A DNA stretch of 64,000 nt from contig NZ_CP141608.1 in NCBI RefSeq assembly GCF_035581345.1, positions 558,001 through 622,000 on the forward strand, in the 5' to 3' direction. Positions within the stretch are counted from its first letter, which is position 1. Every line of letters begins with the position of its first letter. This DNA is from Pseudomonas sp. JQ170C (GTDB lineage: Bacteria > Pseudomonadota > Gammaproteobacteria > Pseudomonadales > Pseudomonadaceae). A program made the translations under genes and the position numbers. The notes under the pieces are model-generated. The model did no database searches. It worked only from the letters and a program-made list of their open reading frames with translations, and was not told the origin of the DNA. Of this stretch, positions 18,322-27,102 are shown piece by piece.

Positions 18322-20382
18322 ATGACGCGCCCCGCCAGAATCCTCACCTGGACCCTCGCCAGCCTGCTGCTGGTTCTGACGCTACTGATCATCCTCATCG
18401 CCACCTTCGACTGGAACCGGGTCAAGCCGACCCTTAATGCCAAAGTCTCCGAAGCCCTGCACCGGCCCTTCGCCATCAATGGCAACCTCGCTGTTCAATG
18501 GCGGCGCGAGCCGGAGGAGGGCGGCTGGCGTGCCTGGGTGCCGTGGCCGCATTTCATCGCCGAAGACCTCACGCTGGGCAACCCGGACTGGCTCAAGGCG
18601 CCGCAGATGGTCGGCCTCAAGCGCGTCGAGTTTCGCCTGGCGCCCCTGCCGTTGCTGTTCCAGCAAATCGTCATTCCCCGCATCGACCTCAACCAGCCCA
18701 CCGCCAGCCTCAAGCGCCTGGCCGATGGCCGGGCCAACTGGACATTCGATTTCGGTCCCAAGGATGAGCAGAGCGAGCCGTCGAACTGGACGCTCGACAT
18801 CGGCGCCATCGGTTTCGACAAGGGCCAGGTCAGCGTCGACGACCAGACCCTGAAAACCACGCTGGAGGTGCAGATCGACCCGCTGGGCAAGCCGATCCCT
18901 TTCAGCGACATCGTCGGCAAGGCATCGGCGCAAAAGGCCGGTGGGGCTCAGGACTATGCCTTTGGCCTCAAGGTGAAAGGCCGCTACAAGGGCCAGGCGC
19001 TGTCGGGCGACGGCAAGATCGGCGGCCTGCTGGCGCTGCAGGATGCCACCCGGCCATTCCCCTTGCAGGCCGATGTGAAGATTGCCGATACCCGGATAGC
19101 ACTGGCCGGCACCCTGACCGACCCGCGCAACCTGGGCGCCCTGGACCTGCGGCTGCGCTTGTCGGGCGCGAGCCTGGGCAACCTGTATCCGTTGACCGGC
19201 GTGACCCTGCCGGACTCACCGCCTTACGCCACTGACGGCCACCTGGTGGCCAAGCTGCATGAGCCGGGCGGGGCGCTGTTTCGCTATGAACGCTTCAACG
19301 GCAAGATCGGCAACAGCGATATTCATGGCGACCTGACCTTCGTTTCCAGCCAGCCGCGGCCCAAGCTCAGCGGTAACCTGGTATCCAATCAGCTGCTGTT
19401 CAAGGACCTTGCGCCGCTGATCGGCGCCGACTCCAATGCCGAACAAAAGGCCCGGGGCGGCGCCAGCAAACAACCCGCTGGCAAGGTGTTGCCGGTGGAA
19501 GCCTTTCGCACCGAGCGCTGGCGCACCATGGACGCCGACGTGACCTTCAGCGGCAAGCGCATCGTGCACAGCGAAGAATTGCCGTTCAACGACCTCTCCG
19601 CCCACTTCGTCCTCGACGACGGCGTGCTGCGCCTGGAGCCGCTGCGCTTCGGTGTGGCGGGCGGCAAGCTCGATGCCCAGATCCGCCTGGACGGCCGCAC
19701 CGTGCCGTTGCAAGGCCGTGCCCAGCTCAGCGCGCGCGGGTTCAAGCTCAAGCAGTTGTTCCCGACGTTCGAGCCGATGAAAACCAGTTTCGGCCAGCTC
19801 AATGGCGATGCAGACCTGAGCGGGCGGGGCAACTCGGTGGCCGCCTTGCTGGCAACGGCCAATGGCGACCTGAAGATGCTGATCAACGATGGCGCCATCA
19901 GCCGCGGGCTGATGGAAATCGCCGGGCTCAACGTGGGTAACTATGTGGTGGGCCAGCTCTTTGGCGACAAGGAAGTGAAGATCAACTGCGCCGCTGCCGA
20001 CTTCGGCATCAAGGACGGGCTGGCAACCACCCGGTTGTTTGTGTTCGATACCGAGAACGCGATCATCTACATCAACGGCACCGCCAACTTTGCCACCGAG
20101 CAGCTGGATTTGAAGATCAACCCCGAGTCCAAGGGGCTGCGGCTGTTCTCGCTGCGTTCACCGCTGTATGTGCGCGGGCCGTTTGCCAAGCCCAATGCCG
20201 GCGTGCAGGCGGTGCCATTGGCGTTGCGTGGGGCCGGGATGGTGGCGCTAGGTGTGGTGATTGGCCCGGCGGCGGGCCTGCTGGCGCTGGTGGCGCCGGG
20301 TGGGGATGTGCCCAATCAATGCACGCCGTTGCTGGAACAGATGAAGGCGGGCAAGGCGCCGCGCACGGTGAAGGCGGGTTGA
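18322..20382 (+). CDS. AsmA family protein
   Basis: 686 residues. One N-terminal membrane anchor (residues ~7-28, ILTWTLASLLLVLTLLIILIA) followed by ATFDWNRVKPTLNAKVSEAL, the typical AsmA start, then a long beta-rich periplasmic region and a conserved C-terminal AsmA segment (NGDADLSGRGNSVAALLATANGDLKMLINDGAISRGLMEIAGLNVG). AsmA-like proteins are thought to form periplasmic bridges moving phospholipid to the outer membrane. AGGAG before the ATG at 18322 fixes the start. A REP pair begins 5 bases after the stop. Confidence 0.9.
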   Translation: MTRPARILTWTLASLLLVLTLLIILIATFDWNRVKPTLNAKVSEALHRPFAINGNLAVQWRREPEEGGWRAWVPWPHFIAEDLTLGNPDWLKAPQMVGLKRVEFRLAPLPLLFQQIVIPRIDLNQPTASLKRLADGRANWTFDFGPKDEQSEPSNWTLDIGAIGFDKGQVSVDDQTLKTTLEVQIDPLGKPIPFSDIVGKASAQKAGGAQDYAFGLKVKGRYKGQALSGDGKIGGLLALQDATRPFPLQADVKIADTRIALAGTLTDPRNLGALDLRLRLSGASLGNLYPLTGVTLPDSPPYATDGHLVAKLHEPGGALFRYERFNGKIGNSDIHGDLTFVSSQPRPKLSGNLVSNQLLFKDLAPLIGADSNAEQKARGGASKQPAGKVLPVEAFRTERWRTMDADVTFSGKRIVHSEELPFNDLSAHFVLDDGVLRLEPLRFGVAGGKLDAQIRLDGRTVPLQGRAQLSARGFKLKQLFPTFEPMKTSFGQLNGDADLSGRGNSVAALLATANGDLKMLINDGAISRGLMEIAGLNVGNYVVGQLFGDKEVKINCAAADFGIKDGLATTRLFVFDTENAIIYINGTANFATEQLDLKINPESKGLRLFSLRSPLYVRGPFAKPNAGVQAVPLALRGAGMVALGVVIGPAAGLLALVAPGGDVPNQCTPLLEQMKAGKAPRTVKAG

Positions 20383-20387
20383 ACGTA

Positions 20388-20435
20388 GCGCGGGGCCAGC
20401 CCGCTTCTACGGGCAGGAGCGGGCTGGCCCCGCGA
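20388..20435. repeat. REP pair (inverted, GGCC variant)
   Basis: Inverted cores with GGGCTGGCCCCGCG instead of GGGCTTGCCCCGCG, separated by about 4 bases, between the convergent AsmA and ferritin genes. Confidence 0.85.
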
Positions 20436-20442
20436 ATTGGCC

Positions 20443-20973
20443 CTAAAGCCCCTTCAACAGATCCGCCATATCATCGGCATGTTCTTCTTCCTGTGCCAGG
20501 ATGTCCTCGAAGATGCGCCGGGTGGTCGGGTCGCTCTCACCAATGTACTGGATGATCTCCCGGTAGCTGTCGATGGCGATCCGCTCGGCCACCAGGTCTT
20601 CGAGCACCATTTCCTTGAGGTTCTTGCCGGCCACGTACTGGGCATGGGAGTTCTTGCTCAGGTTGTCCGGGTTCAGGTCCGGTTCGCCGCCCAACTGCAC
20701 GATGCGCTCAGCCAGCTTGTCGGCATGCTCCAGCTCCTGGGTGGCATGTTCGAGAAACTCCTCGGCCGCCACGCTGGCCTTGATGCCGCTGGCCATGTAG
20801 TAGTGGCGCTTGTAGCGCAGGGCGCACACCCACTCGGTGGCCAGCGACTCGTTGAGCAGGCGCAGGATGTTCTCCCGGTCGGCGTTGTAGCCCTCGGTCA
20901 CGGCGCCTTGTTCCACATGCTGGCGGGCACGGGCGCGCAGGGTTTTCACATCGGTCAGTTCAACGGTGCTCAT
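20443..20973 (-). CDS. bacterioferritin/Dps-like ferritin
   Basis: 176 residues, all-helical ferritin-like protein. Di-iron type ligands are visible: ESLATEWVCALRY, EEFLEHATQELEHAD (ExxxH-type), and DILAQEEEHADDM near the C-terminus. It probably oxidises and stores iron or protects DNA from peroxide. The start ATG at 20973 has GGAGA upstream; an in-frame GTG seven codons earlier lacks one. It lies just downstream, in the same direction, of the osmE-like gene, separated by 36 bases. Confidence 0.87.
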   Translation of the reverse strand: MSTVELTDVKTLRARARQHVEQGAVTEGYNADRENILRLLNESLATEWVCALRYKRHYYMASGIKASVAAEEFLEHATQELEHADKLAERIVQLGGEPDLNPDNLSKNSHAQYVAGKNLKEMVLEDLVAERIAIDSYREIIQYIGESDPTTRRIFEDILAQEEEHADDMADLLKGL

Positions 20974-21009
20974 TGTCGTCTCCAGGCTGATCACGGGATG
21001 TTTTCGGGG

Positions 21010-21369
21010 CTAGACGCCGGTCTTGGCCTTGGCGTTCTCGACAGCGGCGTCGTCTTCCTGGCGTTGCTCACAGGTCTTGAAGCCCTTGTCGTCGACATGG
21101 CCGGTGGCGTCGAAGCGCACGTAGTAGGGCTGCTGGTGACCGTCGCGGTTGAGGATGTAGTTGTTGCAGGTACCCCCATGGGGCAGGTCGATGGCCGAGG
21201 ACGGGTTGCCGCCGATGGCAATGACCCGCTGCATGGTCATGCCGTTTTCCACCTCCTTGACCAGCGGTTCGTCGCGATAGGTGACATAGTCCACCGGATT
21301 CTCCGGCCGGCTGCCGCAGGCGGCCAGGGCGGTAGTGGCCAGGAGGATTGCCAGGGTCTGCTTGTACAT
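21010..21369 (-). CDS. osmE: osmotically inducible lipoprotein OsmE-like
   Basis: 119 residues with a lipoprotein signal (LATTALAAC, lipid-modified Cys at residue 18). The mature part has the SmpA/OmlA fold pattern and the OsmE-like blocks VENGMTMQRVIAIGGNPSS, HGGTCNNYIL and ATGHVDDKGFKTCEQ. In E. coli OsmE is a stress-induced outer-membrane lipoprotein of unknown role. Placement beside a ferritin fits a general stress set. Confidence 0.82.
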   Translation of the reverse strand: MYKQTLAILLATTALAACGSRPENPVDYVTYRDEPLVKEVENGMTMQRVIAIGGNPSSAIDLPHGGTCNNYILNRDGHQQPYYVRFDATGHVDDKGFKTCEQRQEDDAAVENAKAKTGV

Positions 21370-21493
21370 GGTCCAGCTCCTTGCTGAGGGTCTACAGGGT
21401 TGGAACCGCAGCGCGCGCCGGGAGTTCGATTGCGATTGCAATCGAAGTGCCTGTAGGGTGGGTTCGACTGTCCACGGAACGGGGAATGCAGCC

Positions 21494-22384
21494 ATGGCTC
21501 AAGCGCTCGCCACACGTTATCCACTGGTGCTGGTGCCGGGCATGCTCGGCTTTGTCCGCCTGCTGCTCTACCCCTATTGGTTCGGTATCGTTTCGGCCCT
21601 GCGCCGGGGCGGAGCCCGGGTGTTTGCCATTCAGGTCTCGCCGATCAACTCCACCGAGGTGCGTGGCGAGCAGTTGCTGCGGATTATCGAAGACCTGCGC
21701 ACCCGCCACGGTGTCGACAAGGTCAACCTGCTCGGCCACAGCCAGGGCGCCCTGACGGCCCGCTATGCCGCCGCCCGGCGCCCGGAATGGGTGGCCTCGG
21801 TGACGTCCATTGCAGGCCCCAACCACGGCTCGGAACTGGCCGATTACCTGCATGAGAAATACCCCGCCGATTCTGTCCGCGGGCGTTTGCTCAAGGCTGT
21901 ATTGCACGGTCTGGGGGTGTTGATGGGCTGGCTGGAAACCGGCTGGCGCGGGCCGAAGCTACCGATTGATGTACATGCCTCGCACCACTCGCTGACCCGT
22001 GCCGGTGTTGCCCTGTTCAACCAGGCTTATCCACAGGGCCTGCCCAGCACCTGGGGCGGGGAGGGGCCCGCCGAGGTCAACGGCGTGCGCTATTACTCCT
22101 GGTCGGGGACCTTGCAGCCGGGGCTGACCGACACCGGCCTGAACCGCCTGGACGGCAGTAACCGCTTCTGTCGCCTGTTTGCCCGTACCTTCGTCCTGGA
22201 GGCCGGGCAGTGCGACGGCATGGTCGGGCGCTACAGCTCGCACCTGGGGCAGGTGATCGGTGATAACTACCCGCTCGACCACCTGGACATCGTCAATCAG
22301 TCACTGGGTGCGGTCGGCAAGGGCGCTGATCCGGTGCGCCTGTTCACCGAGCATGCCGAGCGACTCAAGGCTGCGGGACTGTAG
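21494..22384 (+). CDS. LipA-like triacylglycerol lipase without signal peptide
   Basis: 296 residues, closely related to the secreted family I lipases of Pseudomonas (YPLVLVPGMLGF, YWFGIVSALRRGGA, STEVRGEQLL, YYSWSGT, YSSHLGQVIGDNYPLDHLDIVNQ). Catalytic triad by alignment: Ser83 in GHSQG, Asp241 in CDGMVG, and His263 in LDHLD. Unlike P. aeruginosa LipA there is no signal peptide (starts MAQALATRYP) and the two disulfide cysteines of LipA are replaced (Trp near 187, Tyr near 247). No lipase foldase gene is adjacent. I infer an intracellular, foldase-independent esterase or lipase. Its end overlaps the convergent EamA gene by 20 bases. Confidence 0.87.
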   Translation: MAQALATRYPLVLVPGMLGFVRLLLYPYWFGIVSALRRGGARVFAIQVSPINSTEVRGEQLLRIIEDLRTRHGVDKVNLLGHSQGALTARYAAARRPEWVASVTSIAGPNHGSELADYLHEKYPADSVRGRLLKAVLHGLGVLMGWLETGWRGPKLPIDVHASHHSLTRAGVALFNQAYPQGLPSTWGGEGPAEVNGVRYYSWSGTLQPGLTDTGLNRLDGSNRFCRLFARTFVLEAGQCDGMVGRYSSHLGQVIGDNYPLDHLDIVNQSLGAVGKGADPVRLFTEHAERLKAAGL

Positions 22385-23261
22385 CGCCGGTACGCCGCAC
22401 CGGGGCTTTCCAGCGTTCGGCAAGGACCACTCCGGCCAGGGTCAGCAGGCCGCCGAACAGGTGATACAGGGCCAGTTGTTCATCCAGTACCCCCGCAGCG
22501 ATCACTGCGGTAACCGCCGGCAGCAAGTTGAAGAACAGCGTGGTGCGGCTGGGGCCCAGGCGGCTGACGCCCTGCATCCACACCAGCGGCGCGACCATCG
22601 AGGCCAGCACGCAGGCGTACAGCACCAGGCCGATGTTGCCCATGCCAATGCCGGTCTTGTCCGAGAACAGGAACAGCGGGAACAGCACGATGATCGCCAC
22701 CAGCACCTGCAGGTACAGCAGCAGCAAGGGCGCCAGGCGTAGCTGCCATTTCTTCAGCAGCGTGCTGTACAGCGCATACGCGAGGGTTGCGATCAGCATC
22801 AGTGCATCGCCGCCGTTCAGGCCGTGTTGCACCAGCCTGCCCAGGTCACCCGCCGAAACGACTACCAGCACGCCGACCAACGAAACCAGTGCGCCGATCA
22901 GCGCACCGTAGGTCAGGCGCTGGCCCAGGCTGATGATGGCCATGGCCAGCGACATCAACGGCATCAGCGAGAGGATGATGCCCATGTTGGTGGCGCTGGT
23001 GATCGCCGCCGCGAAGTACGCCAGGCTCTGATACACCGCCATGCCCAGCACGCCGAGGATGAAGATCTTGCCAAGGTTCGGGCGGATCTGGGCCCAGTTG
23101 CGCAGCATCGGCCGCAACAGAAACGGGGTAAACAACAGCCCGGCGAGCAGCCAGCGGTAGAAGCCGATCTCGGCGGGGAAGATCGCGCCGGCCGACATCT
23201 TGGTGACCACGGTGTTGCCGGCCCAGATCAGAATGGCCAGCAGGGGAAACGCATAATTCAT
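22365..23261 (-). CDS. EamA/DMT-superfamily exporter
   Basis: 298 residues with about ten hydrophobic segments in two EamA repeats. The first begins MNYAFPLLAILIWAGNTVVTKMSAGAI, the second around GGDALMLIATLAYALYSTLLKKW. Members export amino acids or other small metabolites; the substrate is unknown. The start at 23261 is chosen because the first transmembrane segment begins there; the in-frame extension upstream is not protein-like. It is divergent from an AraC-type gene 98 bases away, which probably regulates it. Confidence 0.88.
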   Translation of the reverse strand: MNYAFPLLAILIWAGNTVVTKMSAGAIFPAEIGFYRWLLAGLLFTPFLLRPMLRNWAQIRPNLGKIFILGVLGMAVYQSLAYFAAAITSATNMGIILSLMPLMSLAMAIISLGQRLTYGALIGALVSLVGVLVVVSAGDLGRLVQHGLNGGDALMLIATLAYALYSTLLKKWQLRLAPLLLLYLQVLVAIIVLFPLFLFSDKTGIGMGNIGLVLYACVLASMVAPLVWMQGVSRLGPSRTTLFFNLLPAVTAVIAAGVLDEQLALYHLFGGLLTLAGVVLAERWKAPVRRTGATVPQP

Positions 23262-23359
23262 GAAGCAGGAACTCTTGAGGGTACAGGGGGCTATTATCCG
23301 CCTGTCTGTTCTGTTGCTTATACTTGCATCCAGACAACCGGCCCATCGATCCAGACACC

Positions 23360-24151
23360 ATGTCACGTAAATACGTCAACATCCCGCAATTCGACGCCCT
23401 GCCGGCGCCGGTGTACTTCCGCTACGACGAGTTCGGCGCCGATACCCACAGCGCCGCCCATCGCCATGCCTGGGGCCAGCTCAACTATGCCGCCCACGGC
23501 ATCATGCACCTGGAGATCGGCGGGCAGCGCTTCGTCTCGCCGCCGCATTACGCGGTGTGGGTGCCGCCCGACACCGAGCACAGTTGCTACAACCCCCAGG
23601 CCATCGTTTACCGCTCGGTGTATCTGGACCGCGCCTTGTGCCAGACGCTCCCGGCGCAGCCCTGCACCCTGGTGATCAGCGAAATCCTCAAGGCGATCCT
23701 GGGCGACTTTGCCCGGCGCGACGTGAAAATCCCCGTGGACGAGGCCGACCGGCGGCTGGCCCAGGTATTGGTGGACCAACTGCGCCTGGCCCCGACCCAG
23801 ACGTGTTTCTTGCCCTATGCCCGCAGCGCCGGCCTGCACGGCGTACTGCAGGCCTTGCACGACGAGCCGGGTGACAATCGCCCGCTGGCTGACTGGGCGG
23901 CGGTGGTGCATGTCAGTGAACGGACCCTGGCCCGCCAGTTCGTGCGCGAACTGGGCATGAGCTTTGGCGAGTGGCGCCTGCGCCTGCGGTTTTTGCGTGC
24001 GATCGAGGCGCTGGAGCAGAACCTGCCGATCCAGCAGATCGCTTTCGACCTGGGCTACAGCAGCCCGTCGGCCTTTATCGCCATGTTCCAGCGTCACGCC
24101 CACTGCACGCCCGAGCAGTACCGGCGCCAGGCCCGGGCCGGGGGAATGTAA
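23360..24151 (+). CDS. AraC-family transcriptional regulator
   Basis: 263 residues. An N-terminal cupin-like sensor (HSAAHRHAWGQLNYAAHGIMHLEIGG, residues ~30-60) and a C-terminal double helix-turn-helix (LADWAAVVHVSERTLARQF; LPIQQIAFDLGYSSPSAFIAMFQRH). The arrangement matches regulators that control an adjacent divergent EamA or MFS exporter, here at 22365-23261. The ligand is unknown. Confidence 0.9.
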   Translation: MSRKYVNIPQFDALPAPVYFRYDEFGADTHSAAHRHAWGQLNYAAHGIMHLEIGGQRFVSPPHYAVWVPPDTEHSCYNPQAIVYRSVYLDRALCQTLPAQPCTLVISEILKAILGDFARRDVKIPVDEADRRLAQVLVDQLRLAPTQTCFLPYARSAGLHGVLQALHDEPGDNRPLADWAAVVHVSERTLARQFVRELGMSFGEWRLRLRFLRAIEALEQNLPIQQIAFDLGYSSPSAFIAMFQRHAHCTPEQYRRQARAGGM

Positions 24152-24212
24152 GAATTGTTGTCTACACTCACGGCGAGACGGCGCGACGGGCGCTGCGACC
24201 AGGAGAAACACT

Positions 24213-24494
24213 ATGAAGTGGGTGCGTGTGCCGCTGCTGTTGTTGGGCGTGATGATGTGTTCACAGGGCTTCGCCGCCACGGCCCAGCAGGAAAAAATGA
24301 AAACCTGCAACGCCGACGCCACTGCCAAGGCCCTCAAGGGCGATGAGCGCAAAGCGTTCATGAGCGATTGCCTCAAGGCCAAGCCCGCCACCCAGCAGGA
24401 GAAGATGAAAACCTGCAATGCCGACGCCAGCACCAAGGCGCTCAAGGGCGATGAACGCAAGGCGTTCATGAGCGATTGCCTGAAGAAAAAATAA
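24213..24494 (+). CDS. psiF: PsiF-family protein with two repeats
   Basis: 93 residues: signal peptide (MKWVRVPLLLLGVMMCSQGFA) and two near-identical PsiF repeats, each TAQQEKMKTCNADA..AKALKGDERKAFMSDCLK with two Cys. The E. coli gene is phosphate-starvation inducible; the function is unknown. AGGAG at 24201-24205 supports the ATG at 24213. The two repeats are also very similar in DNA, indicating duplication. Confidence 0.88.
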   Translation: MKWVRVPLLLLGVMMCSQGFAATAQQEKMKTCNADATAKALKGDERKAFMSDCLKAKPATQQEKMKTCNADASTKALKGDERKAFMSDCLKKK

Positions 24495-24517
24495 GCCACC
24501 GAACCTGACCCGGGCCC

Positions 24518-24537
24518 GCCGCTGCCCCGGCAGCGGC
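24518..24537. terminator. G+C-rich hairpin after psiF
   Basis: GCCGCTG-ccccgg-CAGCGGC, 23 bases after the psiF stop, without a T-run. Possible rho-assisted 3' end structure. Confidence 0.35.
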
Positions 24538-24608
24538 CGTGGCACTATGCCTGCCCGGCGAAGGCTGGCAGACTGCGCCTTTTCCTGCAGTCGCCCCCTT
24601 GAGGTTGT

Positions 24609-25616
24609 ATGACCTTTACGCCACGCCAGATCAAACTGGCCAGTTGGATCATTGTGTTCGCCGGCCTGTTGCTGGCGCTGCCGCTCAAGCTGTTGCCGAG
24701 CCTGCTCGCAGGCTTGCTGGTGTTTGAACTGGTCAACATGCTCACGCCCAAGTTGCAGCATCTGATCGCCGGGGAGCGGGCGCGCTGGCTGGCGGTCGCC
24801 TTGCTCGGTACGCTGGTGGTCAGCACCCTGACCCTGGTGTTTGCCGGCGCCATCAGTTTCCTGTTGCACGAAGCCGAGAACCCCGGCGCCTCGCTGGACA
24901 AGTTCATGTTGCTGGTGGATCAGGCTCGCGGCCAGTTGCCACCGTTCGTCGACGCCTACCTGCCGGCCAGCGCCGCCGAGTTCAAGGTGGCCATCGGCGA
25001 GTGGCTCAAGACCCACCTGGGTGAGCTGCAATTGGTAGGCAAGGGCGCGGCGCACATGTTCGTCACCCTGCTGATCGGCATGATCCTCGGGGCCATCGTC
25101 GCCCTGCAGCGCATACCCGACATCTCCCGGCGCAAGCCCCTGGCCGCGGCGCTGTTCAACCGCCTGGCGCTACTGGTGCAGGCGTTTCGCAACATCGTCT
25201 TCGCCCAGATCAAGATTTCCCTGCTCAACACCTTCTTCACCGGGATCTTCCTGGCGGTGGTGCTGCCGTTGTTCGACGTGCACCTGCCGCTGACCAAGAC
25301 CCTGATCGTGCTGACCTTCCTGCTCGGGCTGTTGCCGGTCATTGGCAATCTGATGTCCAATACCCTGATCACCATCGTCGGCTTGTCGCTGTCGATCTGG
25401 GTGGCCATGGCTGCATTGGGCTATCTGATTGTTATCCACAAGGTCGAGTACTTCCTCAACGCGCGGATTGTCGGCGGGCAGATCAGTGCGAAGTCGTGGG
25501 AACTGCTGCTGGCGATGCTGGTGTGCGAGGCGGCATTTGGCTTGCCGGGCGTGGTGGCGGGGCCGATCTACTATGCGTATCTGAAGAGTGAGCTGAGGCA
25601 GGCTGAGCTGGTTTGA
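24609..25616 (+). CDS. AI-2E family transporter (PerM/YdiK type)
   Basis: 335 residues with about seven or eight membrane segments. It begins with a hairpin of two hydrophobic helices (SWIIVFAGLLLALPLKLLPSLLAGLLVF), has a soluble stretch around residues 90-135, and the conserved C-terminal LGLLPVIGNLMSNTLITIVGLS and GVVAGPIYYAYL. The family includes TqsA (AI-2 export) and Na+/H+ exchangers; the role here is not assigned. A REP pair begins 5 bases after the stop. A perfect TTATCCACA at 25432-25440 is inside the gene. Confidence 0.85.
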   Translation: MTFTPRQIKLASWIIVFAGLLLALPLKLLPSLLAGLLVFELVNMLTPKLQHLIAGERARWLAVALLGTLVVSTLTLVFAGAISFLLHEAENPGASLDKFMLLVDQARGQLPPFVDAYLPASAAEFKVAIGEWLKTHLGELQLVGKGAAHMFVTLLIGMILGAIVALQRIPDISRRKPLAAALFNRLALLVQAFRNIVFAQIKISLLNTFFTGIFLAVVLPLFDVHLPLTKTLIVLTFLLGLLPVIGNLMSNTLITIVGLSLSIWVAMAALGYLIVIHKVEYFLNARIVGGQISAKSWELLLAMLVCEAAFGLPGVVAGPIYYAYLKSELRQAELV

Positions 25617-25621
25617 ACCCA

Positions 25622-25667
25622 TCGCGGGGCTGCCTGCTCCTACCGTAGGAGCGGGCTAGCCCCGCGA
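25622..25667. repeat. REP pair (inverted, variant)
   Basis: Inverted cores with substitutions (GGGCTAGCCCCGCGA), between the convergent AI-2E gene and the HSP70-like gene. Confidence 0.82.
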
Positions 25668-25674
25668 TCAGGTG

Positions 25675-26940
25675 CTAGCCGTAACGCTTGCGCGCCTCAA
25701 TCGCCAAGCCGCTACCGATACTGCCAAAGATGTTGCCTTCCACATGCCGCGCCTTGGGCAGCATCGCCGCCACGCTCTGGCGCAACGCCGGAATGCCGCT
25801 CGAACCCCCGGTGAAGAACACCGTGTCCACCTGCTCCACACCCACCCCGGCCTTGACCAGCAGTTCGCTGACGCTGCCGCGCACGCGTTCGAGCAGGCTG
25901 TCGATGGACGCCTCGAACAACGCCCGGGTCAGTTCCACGCTCAGGCCCGGCTCGACGCGCTTGAGGTCCACCAGGCGGTGGTCGGCGTGGGTCAGCTCGA
26001 TCTTGGTTTCTTCCACTTCCATCGCCAGCCAGTGCCCGGCGCGCTGTTCGATCAGCTTGAACAGGCGGTCGATGCCATTGGTGTCCTCGATGTCGTAGCG
26101 CATGCTGCCCAGCGCCAGCTGGGATTTTTGCGAGTACACCGAGTTGATGGTGTGCCAGGTCGCCAGGTTCATGTGGTGGCTGGTGGGCATGAAGGCGCCG
26201 CTTTTCATTCGGCTGCCATAGCCGAACAACGGCATCACGCCCTGCAGGCTCAGTTGTTTGTCGAAGTCGGTACCGCCGATGTGGACGCCGCCGGTGGCGA
26301 GGATGTCCTCATGGCGGTCGTCGAGCATGTGCCGCTCAGGTGCCAGGCGCACCAGGGAGAAGTCCGAGGTACCACCGCCGATGTCGACGATCAGCACCAA
26401 TTCCTCACCCTGGATGTTCGACTCGTAGTCGAAGGCGGCGGCAATCGGTTCGTACTGGAAGGAGACTTCCTTGAAGCCGATCTTCTTCGCCACCTCTGCC
26501 AGGGTGTCTTCGGCTTCCTGGTCGGCGGCCTGGTCGTCATCGACGAAATGCACCGGACGGCCCAGTACCACTTCGTCGAACGCGCGGCCGGCGTTGGCTT
26601 CAGCGCGCTTTTTCAGCTCACCGATAAACATGCCCAGCAGGTCCTTGAACGGCAGGGCGGTGCCCAGCACGCTGGTGTCGTGCTTGATCAGCTTGGAGCC
26701 CAGCAGGCTCTTGAGCGAGCGCATCAGCCGGCCTTCATAGCCTTCGAGGTATTCGTGCAGGGCGAGGCGGCCATACACCGGGCGGCGCTCCTCGATGTTG
26801 AAGAACACCACCGACGGCAGGGTGATCTTGCCGTCTTCCAGGGCGATCAACGACTCAACGCCGGGGCGATGCCAGCCGACAGTGGAGTTGGAGGTGCCGA
26901 AGTCGATGCCGCAGGCACGGGCCGGGGATGCGTCACTCAT
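25675..26940 (-). CDS. HSP70-family protein, YegD-like
   Basis: 421 residues, an actin-like ATPase corresponding to the nucleotide-binding part of HSP70 without a normal substrate-binding domain. Motifs: GIDFGTSNSTVG at the N-terminus (phosphate 1), VLIVDIGGGTSDFSLVRL (phosphate 2) and FFTGGSSGIPALRQSV (adenosine). It is like E. coli YegD, whose clients are unknown. It is divergent from cbpA-cbpM, encoding a DnaJ-type co-chaperone and its inhibitor, which suggests a linked chaperone locus. Confidence 0.9.
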   Translation of the reverse strand: MSDASPARACGIDFGTSNSTVGWHRPGVESLIALEDGKITLPSVVFFNIEERRPVYGRLALHEYLEGYEGRLMRSLKSLLGSKLIKHDTSVLGTALPFKDLLGMFIGELKKRAEANAGRAFDEVVLGRPVHFVDDDQAADQEAEDTLAEVAKKIGFKEVSFQYEPIAAAFDYESNIQGEELVLIVDIGGGTSDFSLVRLAPERHMLDDRHEDILATGGVHIGGTDFDKQLSLQGVMPLFGYGSRMKSGAFMPTSHHMNLATWHTINSVYSQKSQLALGSMRYDIEDTNGIDRLFKLIEQRAGHWLAMEVEETKIELTHADHRLVDLKRVEPGLSVELTRALFEASIDSLLERVRGSVSELLVKAGVGVEQVDTVFFTGGSSGIPALRQSVAAMLPKARHVEGNIFGSIGSGLAIEARKRYG

Positions 26941-27102
26941 GGGATGTACTGTCCGGGGGAAAAACGGCCGCGCAGTTTATGCCAGTTGTCAGCAGAATCA
27001 AGACCGAATATCTGCTTTGCATCAAACCCGCGGATGCCTTGTAAAGGCTATGCTTGACCCCCATCTACAGCAGCATCAAATTTACCGATGGTGGTTCCTT
27101 AG
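26941..27102. promoter_or_regulatory. divergent promoter region of hsp70-like and cbpA
   Basis: 162 bases between the divergent HSP70-like and cbpA genes. It is richer in A+T than its surroundings; no single promoter can be assigned with confidence. Confidence 0.4.
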
